Below are positions 1-7,410 of a stretch of 8,320 nt of DNA, in pieces (within the stretch, counting starts at the first letter, position 1; each line of letters opens with the position of its first letter). A model generated the notes under the pieces. That model saw only the letters and a program-made list of their open reading frames with translations. It searched no databases and had not been told where the DNA came from. This DNA comes from Clostridiales bacterium (lineage in GTDB: Bacteria > Bacillota > Clostridia > Oscillospirales > Oscillospiraceae). Position numbers and translations under genes: made by a program. The stretch lies in contig DQIA01000007.1 of assembly GCA_003525905.1 (NCBI GenBank), forward strand, positions 1 through 8,320, written 5' to 3'.

Positions 1-20
1 AAAGCGCCCTCGCAATGACA
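1..20 (-). repeat. Edge of an interspersed palindromic repeat, copy 1
   Basis: These 20 bases are the exact reverse complement of 5079-5098 in the infB-rbfA spacer, seen by direct comparison. Read on the minus strand it begins TGTCATTGCGAG, and the rest of the element lies to the left of base 1, outside the window. Sequences of this type, with a CATTGCGAG start and a GGCAATCTC end around a short hairpin, are common intergenic repeats in bacteria. The family assignment is from general knowledge; the match is observed. Confidence 0.75.
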
Positions 21-77
21 ATTTGGGGGGCATTTACCATTTTAACGATAGCCTGTACGGGCGGCAGGTGCGTCGCC

Positions 78-106
78 GGGCGAGGCATGCCTCGCCCCTA
101 CTTTTT
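78..106. repeat. 20-bp perfect palindrome followed by a T-run
   Basis: Bases 78-97 form a perfect inverted repeat: GGGCGAGGCA followed by its own reverse complement. In RNA it gives an 8-bp stem with a CATG loop. On the plus strand it is followed by CTAC and five T (102-106), so it could terminate transcription arriving from a gene left of the window. The GGGCGAGGC...CTCGCCCCTAC form resembles repeats scattered between genes in gut Clostridia, from general knowledge. No coding sequence overlaps it. Whether it is a terminator, a repeat, or both cannot be settled from one copy. Confidence 0.6.
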
Positions 107-136
107 CACACATACCGGAGCGGCGGACAAATGTCC

Positions 137-150
137 TTCTCCGCGGAGAA
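137..150. repeat. 14-bp perfect palindrome upstream of the rimP promoter
   Basis: Bases 137-150 (TTCTCCG followed by its reverse complement) form a perfect palindrome about 40 bases upstream of the predicted -35 region. It could be an operator, part of the adjacent repeat cluster, or chance in GC-rich DNA. No known regulator site is recognised. The remainder of 21-188 shows no gene I can support: its short open frames lack a ribosome-binding site and family resemblance. Confidence 0.35.
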
Positions 151-188
151 AACAGGCCGATTTTCGGGGAAAAAGTTTCAAAAAGCTC

Positions 189-217
189 TTGCATTCCGGG
201 TATTTCAGTGTTATAAT
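189..217 (+). promoter_or_regulatory. Predicted sigma-A promoter for the rimP-nusA-infB operon
   Basis: A perfect -10 hexamer TATAAT lies at 212-217 and is preceded by TG at 209-210, making an extended -10 (TGtTATAAT). A weak -35, TTGCAT at 189-194, lies 17 nt upstream, the ideal spacing. Only the TTG of this -35 matches consensus, so the extended -10 probably compensates. The start of transcription is expected near 224, giving a leader of about 90 nt before rimP. The local sequence is much more AT-rich than the genes, as expected for a promoter. Confidence 0.8.
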
Positions 218-243
218 AAGGACAATCTATAGTAGACTTTACT

Positions 244-272
244 AAGAGAGGGGTTTTCCCCTCTCTTTTCTT
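244..272 (+). terminator. Intrinsic terminator-like hairpin in the rimP leader (possible attenuator)
   Basis: Bases 244-253 pair with 258-267 in an uninterrupted 10-bp stem (AAGAGAGGGG against CCCCTCTCTT, with a TTTT loop). The run TTTTCTTCT follows at 266-274. This is the form of a Rho-independent terminator. It lies only about 20 nt after the predicted transcription start and about 45 nt before the rimP start codon, so it is inside the operon leader. It may limit how much polymerase enters the operon. In Escherichia coli the equivalent operon also has terminators ahead of rimP and NusA feeds back on its own expression; that parallel is inference here. Confidence 0.7.
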
Positions 273-284
273 CTGAAATTCTGC

Positions 285-307
285 GCCGGTCCCCGGCAGG
301 AAGGAAG
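285..307 (+). promoter_or_regulatory. rimP Shine-Dalgarno region with adjoining stem-loop
   Basis: The Shine-Dalgarno sequence AGGAAGGA is at 298-305, with a 9-nt spacer to the ATG at 315. Directly before it, GCCGG (285-289) pairs with CCGGC (293-297) around a TCC loop. The segment 297-307 is also complementary, with one mismatch and three G-U pairs, to 265-275, the pyrimidine tract after the leader hairpin. The same stretch could therefore expose or hide the ribosome-binding site, depending on folding. The Shine-Dalgarno call is firm; the switching idea is inference. Confidence 0.5.
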
Positions 308-314
308 CATTTCC

Positions 315-767
315 ATGAAGATCACCGATCAGGTTTGGGAGTTCGCCGAGCCGCTGGTCCAGGCCTGCGGCTGCAGCCTCTGGGACGTGGAATACGTCCG
401 TGAGGGCGGCGAGTGGTTCCTGCGGCTCTACCTCGACAAGGAGGGCGGCGTGGACATCGACGACTGCGAGGCCGTGTCCCGCGCGGTCGACCCGGTCCTT
501 GACGAAAAGGACCCCATCCCCGAGAGCTACCGCTTTGAGGTCTGCTCCGCCGGACTGGAGCGCCAGCTCAAGCGTCCGTCGGACTTCGAGCGCTATCTGG
601 GCGAGCCGGTGCTCGTCAAGCTCTACCGCCCGCGCGACGGCCAGAAGGAGTTCCCCGGCCGCCTCGTGCGCTATGAGGACGGGGCAGTTACGATCGAGAT
701 GCGCGGCCGCGAGGTCACGTTTGACAAGGCGGAGGTCGCGCTCGTGCGGCTCCGCGTGGAGTTCTAA
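315..767 (+). CDS. rimP: Ribosome maturation factor RimP
   Basis: This 150-residue protein is the usual length for RimP, which binds the free 30S subunit and helps the late assembly of the head, including S19 and S12 incorporation. The N-terminal alpha/beta domain (about 1-85) shows the family pattern: LWDVEYVREGGEWFLRLYLD (residues 22-41), then DDCEAVSRAVDPVLDEKDPI (49-68), and VCSAGLERQL (76-85), where many homologues read VSSPGLDRPL. The C-terminal SH3-like domain (about 88-150) contains GEPVLVKLYRP (96-106). The ATG at 315 has a good Shine-Dalgarno 9 nt upstream and no better in-frame start is visible. It is the first gene of the operon and ends 18 nt before nusA, the standard arrangement. 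The assignment is secure from motifs, length and context. Confidence 0.96.
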   Translation: MKITDQVWEFAEPLVQACGCSLWDVEYVREGGEWFLRLYLDKEGGVDIDDCEAVSRAVDPVLDEKDPIPESYRFEVCSAGLERQLKRPSDFERYLGEPVLVKLYRPRDGQKEFPGRLVRYEDGAVTIEMRGREVTFDKAEVALVRLRVEF

Positions 768-785
768 TCACGAAGGAGAGAAATC

Positions 786-1859
786 ATGAACGCTGAAATC
801 TTTGCGGCGCTCCGCCAGCTGGAGAAGGAACGCGGCATCCCCGTGGATTACATGGTCGAAAAGATCACGCAGGCGCTTGTCGCCGCTTATAAAAAGGACC
901 GCGACGGCTACACCGACAACGTCTACGTCGAGCTGACGGAGGACGCCATGCGCATGTATGCGCAGAAGGAGGTCGTCGACGAGGTCATCACCCCCGCCAC
1001 TGAGGTCACGCTCGACGCCGCGCGCAAGGTCGACCCGCACGCACAGCTCGGCGATCTCGTGAACGTGGAGATCAAGACGCAGGCCTTCGGCCGCATCGCT
1101 GCCCAGACGGCCAAGCAGGTCATCATTCAGGGCATCCGCGAGGCCGAGCGCGGCATGATCTTCGAGAGCTTCTCCTCGAAGGAGCACGAGATCCTCACCG
1201 GCTCGGTGCTGCGCTTCGAGCCGAACGGCGACATGACCATCCGCATCGGCCAGGGCACGGACAAGACCGACGCCCTGCTGCCCGTCGGCGAGCAGGTCAA
1301 GACGGAGCATTTCGTCGAGGGCGACATGATCCGCGTCTATGTCATCGAGGTCCGCCGCAGCAGCCGCGGCCCGCAGGTCATGGTCTCCCGCACGCATCCG
1401 GCGCTCGTCAAGCGCCTGTTCGAGCTGGAGGTCCCGGAGATCAGCTCCGGCGCCGTGGAGATCCGCTCCATCGCGCGTGAGCCCGGCTCCCGCACGAAGA
1501 TCGCCGTCCACGCGGCCGAGGAGAACATCGATCCCGTCGGTGCCTGTGTCGGCGCCCGCGGCGCGCGCGTCGGCGCGGTCGTGGAGGAGCTGCAGGGCGA
1601 GAAAATGGACATCGTCGTGTGGTCCGAGGACATCTGCCAGTTCGTGGCCTCTGCGCTGTCCCCGGCGGACGTCATCTCCGTCACGCAGCTGCAGCAGGGC
1701 GCAAAGGCCTGCCGCGTCATCGTGCCGGACGACCAGCTGTCACTCGCCATCGGCAAGGAGGGCCAGAACGCCCGCCTCGCCGCGCGCCTGACCGGCTGCA
1801 AGATCGACATCAAGCCCGCCTCGCAGGCCGAGGCGCTGGAAGAAGCAGCTGCCGAATAA
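786..1859 (+). CDS. nusA: Transcription termination/antitermination factor NusA
   Basis: NusA binds RNA polymerase near the RNA exit channel and modulates pausing, intrinsic termination and antitermination. The 357 residues hold an N-terminal polymerase-binding domain (about 1-125, with AYKKDRD at 34-40), an S1 domain (about 134-200), KH1 (about 205-280) with its GxxG loop as GARG (256-259) followed by GEKMDIVVWSED (271-282), and KH2 (about 285-345) with GKEG (323-326) in IGKEGQNARLAARLTG. It stops soon after KH2 and has none of the C-terminal acidic repeats of proteobacterial NusA, as in Firmicutes. A short Glu/Ala-rich tail ends the protein. Residue 338 is Cys in TGCKIDI, where Trp is common. 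The start is supported by AAGGAGA at 773-779. An 85-nt gap with a hairpin separates it from ylxR. Confidence 0.97.
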   Translation: MNAEIFAALRQLEKERGIPVDYMVEKITQALVAAYKKDRDGYTDNVYVELTEDAMRMYAQKEVVDEVITPATEVTLDAARKVDPHAQLGDLVNVEIKTQAFGRIAAQTAKQVIIQGIREAERGMIFESFSSKEHEILTGSVLRFEPNGDMTIRIGQGTDKTDALLPVGEQVKTEHFVEGDMIRVYVIEVRRSSRGPQVMVSRTHPALVKRLFELEVPEISSGAVEIRSIAREPGSRTKIAVHAAEENIDPVGACVGARGARVGAVVEELQGEKMDIVVWSEDICQFVASALSPADVISVTQLQQGAKACRVIVPDDQLSLAIGKEGQNARLAARLTGCKIDIKPASQAEALEEAAAE

Positions 1860-1899
1860 TTTTCGGGAACTGCACATCATTCTGTCAAATCGTTTTCTT

Positions 1900-1918
1900 G
1901 AAAGGCCTCGGGCCTTTC
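1900..1918 (+). other. Stem-loop in the nusA-ylxR spacer
   Basis: GAAAGGCC (1900-1907) pairs perfectly with GGCCTTTC (1911-1918) around a TCG loop. The downstream sequence is CACAGTAGG, so no T-run follows and it is not a standard intrinsic terminator. The spacer (1860-1944) is AT-richer than its surroundings, notably 1886-1900. The hairpin could be a pause, mRNA-processing or stability element within the operon. No promoter is visible between it and ylxR. Confidence 0.5.
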
Positions 1919-1944
1919 CACAGTAGGATCGGAGGGGATGTACC

Positions 1945-2223
1945 GTGCCGAAGAAAGTGCCGATGCGTCAATGCCTCGGCTGCCGCGAAATGAAGCCCAA
2001 GCGTGAGCTGACCCGTGTGGTGCGCAGCCCGGAGGGGCAGGTCAGCCTTGACGCACGCGGAAAAGCGCCCGGACGCGGCGCTTATGTGTGCCGCAGCGCG
2101 GAATGCCTGAAGAAAGCAATGCGCTCGCACGCCATTGACCGCGCGCTGGGCGTAACGGTGCCGCAGGAGCTGTACGAAACCCTGCGTTTGGAAATGGAGG
2201 CGCTGCCGGATGGAACAGAATAA
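1945..2223 (+). CDS. rnpM: YlxR/RnpM family RNA-binding protein (DUF448)
   Basis: This small basic protein (92 residues) carries the YlxR signatures: RQCLGCREMKPKRELTRVVR (residues 8-27) near the N-terminus and GRGAYVC (43-49) followed by Cys54, with a helical C-terminal half. In Bacillus subtilis the family member has been renamed RnpM because it binds the RNase P RNA and modulates RNase P activity. A nucleoid/transcription role has also been proposed, so the function in this organism is inferred. I use GTG at 1945 as start because GGAGGGG (1931-1937) lies 7 nt upstream; the ATG at 1938 is out of frame, and the next in-frame ATG (1963) lies too close to the conserved RQCLGCR motif. The end overlaps ylxQ by 14 nt, implying translational coupling. 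It sits between nusA and infB as in other Firmicutes. Confidence 0.92.
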   Translation: MPKKVPMRQCLGCREMKPKRELTRVVRSPEGQVSLDARGKAPGRGAYVCRSAECLKKAMRSHAIDRALGVTVPQELYETLRLEMEALPDGTE

Positions 2224-2629
2224 AAGTCTGGGTCTGCTGTCGCTCGCGCGCAAGGGCGGAAACATCGTCCTCGGCGAGGAGCAGGCGGGCGCAGCGGCCC
2301 GCGCCAGCCGCGCACGGCTGATGCTGCTGGCCTCGGATGCCGGCGGCCACACCGTGCGGCGGGCCAAGAGCTTCGTGGCCGGGACGGCGCAGCCGCTGCT
2401 GACGCTGCCCTATACGCGCGACGAGCTGGGCGACGCCCTCGGCACGACGAGCTGCGCCATTGCCGCCATCACGGATGTGCAGCTTGCGCTGGCGTTTGTC
2501 AAGACGCTCGGCGAGCCGGAAAAGTATGCGGACCTGCTGCAGGAGCTGGACGAGCGCGTCAAGCGCGTGGAAAAGCGGCGCGCCGAGGAAAAGGCCCACC
2601 GCAGGAACGTCCGGCATGGGAAATCGTAA
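2210..2629 (+). CDS. ylxQ: YlxQ, L7Ae-family RNA-binding protein
   Basis: The first 100 or so residues match the L7Ae/L30e/S12e fold that binds kink-turn RNA: LGLLSLARKGGNIVLGEE (residues 7-24), then RARLMLLASDAGGHTVRR (34-51), and ITDVQLALAFVKTL (87-100). YlxQ proteins are usually about 100 residues; this one has 139 because of a charged Arg/Lys/Glu-rich tail (about 102-139) that is probably helical and may add RNA or ribosome contacts (inference). The ATG at 2210 lies 9 nt after GGAGG (2196-2200) inside the end of ylxR, so the two genes overlap by 14 nt. infB follows after 27 nt. The exact cellular role of YlxQ is not well established; the family call is solid. Confidence 0.9.
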   Translation: MEQNKSLGLLSLARKGGNIVLGEEQAGAAARASRARLMLLASDAGGHTVRRAKSFVAGTAQPLLTLPYTRDELGDALGTTSCAIAAITDVQLALAFVKTLGEPEKYADLLQELDERVKRVEKRRAEEKAHRRNVRHGKS

Positions 2630-2656
2630 GTGTGTCAATCAGGAGGTGGCGAGAAT

Positions 2657-4993
<2,337 letters not shown>

Positions 4994-5016
4994 GGTCGAC
5001 CGACCGTTTCTCACAC

Positions 5017-5059
5017 GCGGGCGCGGGGAAAGTGCTTCTCCGCGCCCGCCCTTATATTT
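5017..5059 (+). terminator. Strong stem-loop after infB, probable intrinsic terminator
   Basis: Bases 5017-5030 pair with 5036-5049 in a 14-bp stem with a single G-T (G-U) pair, closed by a 5-nt loop (AGTGC). The core is GCGGGCGCGG against CCGCGCCCGC. The tract downstream (5052-5059, TTATATTT) is T-rich but interrupted, so termination may be incomplete. It begins 24 nt after the infB stop codon. It would end or reduce transcription before rbfA. Confidence 0.7.
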
Positions 5060-5078
5060 GCGCCGGGGTTCCCTGATT

Positions 5079-5130
5079 TGTCATTGCGAGGGCGCTTTGC
5101 GCCCGTGGCAATCTCGCGGCAGACGCCGCG
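5079..5130 (+). repeat. Interspersed palindromic repeat, copy 2
   Basis: The first 20 bases equal the reverse complement of 1-20. The element can fold: GGGCGC (5090-5095) pairs with GCGCCC (5099-5104) around TTT, and outside it ATTGC (5083-5087) pairs with GCAAT (5108-5112). A second hairpin follows, CGCGGC (5115-5120) with GCCGCG (5125-5130). It looks like a REP-type non-coding repeat. Its right boundary is uncertain because the other copy is cut by the window edge; it may extend further towards rbfA. Confidence 0.65.
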
Positions 5131-5147
5131 GAACACGCTGACGGCTT

Positions 5148-5179
5148 CGGCGAATTCGCCGCAGGCCCGGAGTACCTGC
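5148..5179. repeat. Further palindromes in the infB-rbfA spacer
   Basis: Bases 5148-5161 are a perfect 14-bp palindrome centred on GAATTC. Immediately after, GCAGG (5161-5165) can pair with CCTGC (5175-5179). They may be part of the repeat starting at 5079 or separate folds. No promoter-like -35/-10 pair is visible here or elsewhere in 4994-5228. Confidence 0.4.
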
Positions 5180-5192
5180 TCCCTGACGCACG

Positions 5193-5220
5193 CGGCGCGC
5201 ACCGGCGCGCCGGAAGGAGG
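5193..5220 (+). promoter_or_regulatory. Hairpin adjoining the rbfA Shine-Dalgarno sequence
   Basis: CGGCGCGC (5193-5200) pairs perfectly with GCGCGCCG (5205-5212) around an ACCG loop. The Shine-Dalgarno AAGGAGG is at 5214-5220, only one base after the stem, with an 8-nt spacer (AAATTTTT) to the ATG at 5229. A fold this close could affect ribosome loading or protect the 5' end of an rbfA mRNA. The pairing and the Shine-Dalgarno are observed; any regulatory effect is inference. Confidence 0.5.
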
Positions 5221-5228
5221 AAATTTTT

Positions 5229-5606
5229 ATGGCATCCAACCGCATCGGACGCATCAATGAGGAAATCCAGCGCGAGCTGGCCCAGCAGCTCCGCCTGCTG
5301 AAGGACCCCCGCGTCCAGAAGACCATGGTCTCCATCACCCATGTGGAGACGACGCCGGACCTTCGCTACGCCAAGGTCTACGTCTCGCTGCTCGACCGCA
5401 GCTACGCCAAGGAGGTTCTCGCGGGGCTGAAGTCCTCGGGCGGCTTCCTGCGCCGCGCACTGGGCAAAAGCCTGCAGCTGCGCTACACGCCGGAGCTGCA
5501 GTGGCAGGAGGACGACTCCATCGTCCACGGCGCGCACATTCTCGACATTCTCTCCAAGCTTGACATTCCGGAGGACACGGAAGATGAAACAGCTGACCAT
5601 TCGTGA
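5229..5606 (+). CDS. rbfA: 30S ribosome-binding factor RbfA
   Basis: RbfA is a single-KH-domain protein that binds the pre-30S particle near 16S helix 1 and helps late maturation, especially in the cold. The 125 residues show family signatures in order: KDPRV (25-29), the strand AKVYVSLLD (48-56), GGFLRRALG (71-79), RYTPELQWQEDDS (85-97). The short acidic C-terminal tail (about 113-125) is variable in the family. Length is normal. AAGGAGG 8 nt before the ATG at 5229 fixes the start. It is separated from infB by 235 nt of structured DNA, unusually long for this gene pair, and overlaps nrnA by 23 nt. It may therefore head a separate transcript with nrnA, truB and ribF (inference). Confidence 0.96.
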   Translation: MASNRIGRINEEIQRELAQQLRLLKDPRVQKTMVSITHVETTPDLRYAKVYVSLLDRSYAKEVLAGLKSSGGFLRRALGKSLQLRYTPELQWQEDDSIVHGAHILDILSKLDIPEDTEDETADHS

Positions 5607-6534
5607 CGCGGCGGATTTTCTGCTGCGCAATGACAACTATGTCCTCCTGACGCACCGCCGTCCGGACGGCGACACCATTGGCAGCGCGGCCGCCCTGTGC
5701 GCAGGCCTGCGCAGCCTCGGCAAGACGGCCCATGTGCTGGAAAACCCGCAGTTCACGGAGAAATTCCGCCCGTGGCTCGGCAAGCTGACGTGCGAGACGC
5801 TGCCGTCCAGCGCCTGCGTCGTAAGCGTGGACATTGCGGCGGAGAACCTGCTGCCGTTCGACCTGCCGGACTGCGCCGTCGAGCTGCAGATCGACCACCA
5901 CGCCGGGAACCGCCAGTTCGGCCTGCAGGCCTTTGTGGACGCAAGCGCCGCGGCCTGCGGCGAGATCATCCTGCGGCTGCTGCAGCTCATGGGCGTCAAG
6001 CTCGACGCCTCCATGGGCGCGGCTCTCTATGTCGCCATCTCGACGGACACCGGCTGCTTCCGCTTCAACAACACGACAGCCGACACCCTGCGCTGCGCCG
6101 CCGCCTGCAAGGACACCGGGGCGGACACGTTCGCCATCAACACGGCCCTGTTCATGACGAAGCGCCTGCCGCGCCTGCAGCTTGAGGCGCACCTGACGGA
6201 GAAGATGGAGTTCTACGCCGGCGGGGCCGTCGCCGTGAACACCCTCCCGAACGTCCTGCTCGTGGAGCTTGGCCTGACGGAGGACGACGTGGACGATATC
6301 TCCGGCTTCAGCCGTGAGATCGCAGGCGTCGAGATCGGCGTCATGCTGCGTGAAGGCCCGGAGGGCGGCAAGATCTCCCTGCGCTGCTCACCGAAATATG
6401 ACGCGGCCGCCATCTGCGCCCGGCTGGGCGGCGGCGGGCACCGCGGCGCGGCCGGAGCCAGCGTGCCCGAGGGCCTCGACGCGGCCAAGAAGGCCATTCT
6501 GCAGGCCATCGCCGACAGCGGAGTCGAGCTCTGA
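5584..6534 (+). CDS. nrnA: Bifunctional oligoribonuclease/pAp phosphatase NrnA (DHH family)
   Basis: NrnA degrades RNA fragments of a few nucleotides to mononucleotides and dephosphorylates 3'-phosphoadenosine 5'-phosphate, a by-product of sulfur metabolism. The 316 residues have an N-terminal DHH domain with the metal-binding motifs HRRPDGD (24-30), SVD (81-83), the DHH triad (104-106) and STDTGCFRF (153-161). The C-terminal DHHA1 domain ends in the substrate-binding GGGGHRGAAG (282-291). I choose ATG 5584, which has GGAGG (5570-5574) 9 nt upstream; an in-frame TTG at 5560 lies before that site. It overlaps rbfA by 23 nt and its stop shares one base with the truB start, so translation is likely coupled. 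Relatives such as RecJ and c-di-AMP phosphodiesterases share the DHH motifs, but size and position between rbfA and truB favour NrnA. Confidence 0.93.
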   Translation: MKQLTIRDAADFLLRNDNYVLLTHRRPDGDTIGSAAALCAGLRSLGKTAHVLENPQFTEKFRPWLGKLTCETLPSSACVVSVDIAAENLLPFDLPDCAVELQIDHHAGNRQFGLQAFVDASAAACGEIILRLLQLMGVKLDASMGAALYVAISTDTGCFRFNNTTADTLRCAAACKDTGADTFAINTALFMTKRLPRLQLEAHLTEKMEFYAGGAVAVNTLPNVLLVELGLTEDDVDDISGFSREIAGVEIGVMLREGPEGGKISLRCSPKYDAAAICARLGGGGHRGAAGASVPEGLDAAKKAILQAIADSGVEL

Positions 6535-7400
6535 TGGCAAGCGGGATCCTGATCGTCGACAAGCCGGAGGACTGGACGTCGCAGGACGTCGTGGCCAAGC
6601 TGCGCGGGGCGCTGCACGAGCGCCGCGCCGGGCACGGCGGAACGCTCGATCCCATGGCCACGGGTGTGCTGCCCGTGTTCTTCGGGCGCGCGACGCGCGC
6701 CGTCGAGTTCTTTGAGCATGCCGAAAAGACGTATGAGGCCGTTGTGCGCCTCGGCCTTGTGACCGACACGCAGGACATCACCGGCCGCGTGCTGGAGCAG
6801 CGCGATGCCTCCTCCGTGACGGAGGCAGACGTGCGCACGGTCCTGCCGCGCTTCCTCGGCCCGCAGAAGCAGGTGCCGCCGATGTATTCCGCCATCAAGA
6901 TCGGCGGGAAGAAGCTCTATGAGCTGGCGCGCGCCGGGCAGGAGGTCGCGCGGCCCGCGCGGGCCATCACGATCCACGCGCTGGAGCTGCTTTCGTGCGC
7001 GCCGCCGGACTTTACCCTGCGCGTGCACTGCTCCAAGGGGACGTATGTCCGCACGCTGTGCCACGACCTCGGCGCAGCGCTCGGAACGGGCGGCTGCATG
7101 GCTGCGCTGCGGCGCACCGCAGCCGGAGCCTATACGGCGGCACAGGCCGTGCCGCTGGCGGACATTCTGGCCCACCCTGCGCCGGAGTCCCTGCTGCTGC
7201 CGGTCGACACGCTGTTTGCGGCCCATCCTGCACTGACGCTGACGCCCGCGCAGGAGAAGTGCTGCCGCAACGGCGCTTCGTTCACACTCCGCTTCGCCCC
7301 CGGCCGCTATCGCCTGTATGCCGAAAGCGGCGAATTTCTCGCTCTCGGCGAGGTCCGGGACGGGCGCATGGAGACCGTGAAGAGCTTTTTTGCGATTTGA
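6534..7400 (+). CDS. truB: tRNA pseudouridine(55) synthase TruB
   Basis: TruB isomerises uridine 55 in the T-loop of almost all tRNAs and also acts as a tRNA chaperone. The 288 residues carry the N-terminal signature GILIVDKPEDWTSQDVV (4-20), the catalytic motif GHGGTLDPMATGVLPV (33-48) with nucleophile Asp39, the conserved Tyr67 in KTYEAVVRLG, PPMYSAIKIGGKKLYELAR (115-133), and SKGTYVRTLCHDLG (167-180). The C-terminal part (about 215-288) is a PUA-like RNA-binding region. Length is typical. The ATG at 6534 overlaps the nrnA stop (TGATG), and only a weak GGAG (6520-6523) precedes it, pointing to re-initiation by ribosomes finishing nrnA. ribF follows after 10 nt. Confidence 0.97.
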   Translation: MASGILIVDKPEDWTSQDVVAKLRGALHERRAGHGGTLDPMATGVLPVFFGRATRAVEFFEHAEKTYEAVVRLGLVTDTQDITGRVLEQRDASSVTEADVRTVLPRFLGPQKQVPPMYSAIKIGGKKLYELARAGQEVARPARAITIHALELLSCAPPDFTLRVHCSKGTYVRTLCHDLGAALGTGGCMAALRRTAAGAYTAAQAVPLADILAHPAPESLLLPVDTLFAAHPALTLTPAQEKCCRNGASFTLRFAPGRYRLYAESGEFLALGEVRDGRMETVKSFFAI

Positions 7401-7410
7401 GAGGATGCAT

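Noticed and set aside
15..245. Short plus-strand open frames in the region before rimP
   Set aside because: They run through the palindrome and the promoter, have no convincing ribosome-binding site and no family resemblance.
1..314. A tRNA gene (such as metY in the E. coli operon) or a known riboswitch ahead of rimP
   Set aside because: No tRNA cloverleaf, T-loop GTTCRA or CCA end, and no riboswitch core recognised.
768..1511. Long minus-strand open frame opposite nusA
   Set aside because: Same codon-bias artefact; all NusA motifs are on the plus strand and the antisense product is compositionally biased.
1900..1918. The nusA-ylxR hairpin as a Rho-independent terminator
   Set aside because: No T-run follows on the plus strand and none would follow on the minus strand either, so it is listed only as a stem-loop.
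2630..2656. GTG at 2630 as the infB start
   Set aside because: It lies upstream of the AGGAGG at 2641-2646, and the family N-terminus (YRVKEVA) fits the ATG at 2657.
5011..5260. Short open frames on both strands in the infB-rbfA spacer
   Set aside because: They are translations of the hairpin and repeat sequences, with no plausible start signals of their own; the rbfA Shine-Dalgarno belongs to rbfA.
5560..5583. TTG at 5560 as the nrnA start
   Set aside because: The GGAGG at 5570-5574 serves the ATG at 5584, and the extra residues are not family-like.
7390..7410. TTG at 7390 or ATG at 7405 as the ribF start
   Set aside because: The first lies inside the truB end with no Shine-Dalgarno; the second touches GAGAGG with no spacer. 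ATG 7411 has suitable spacing.
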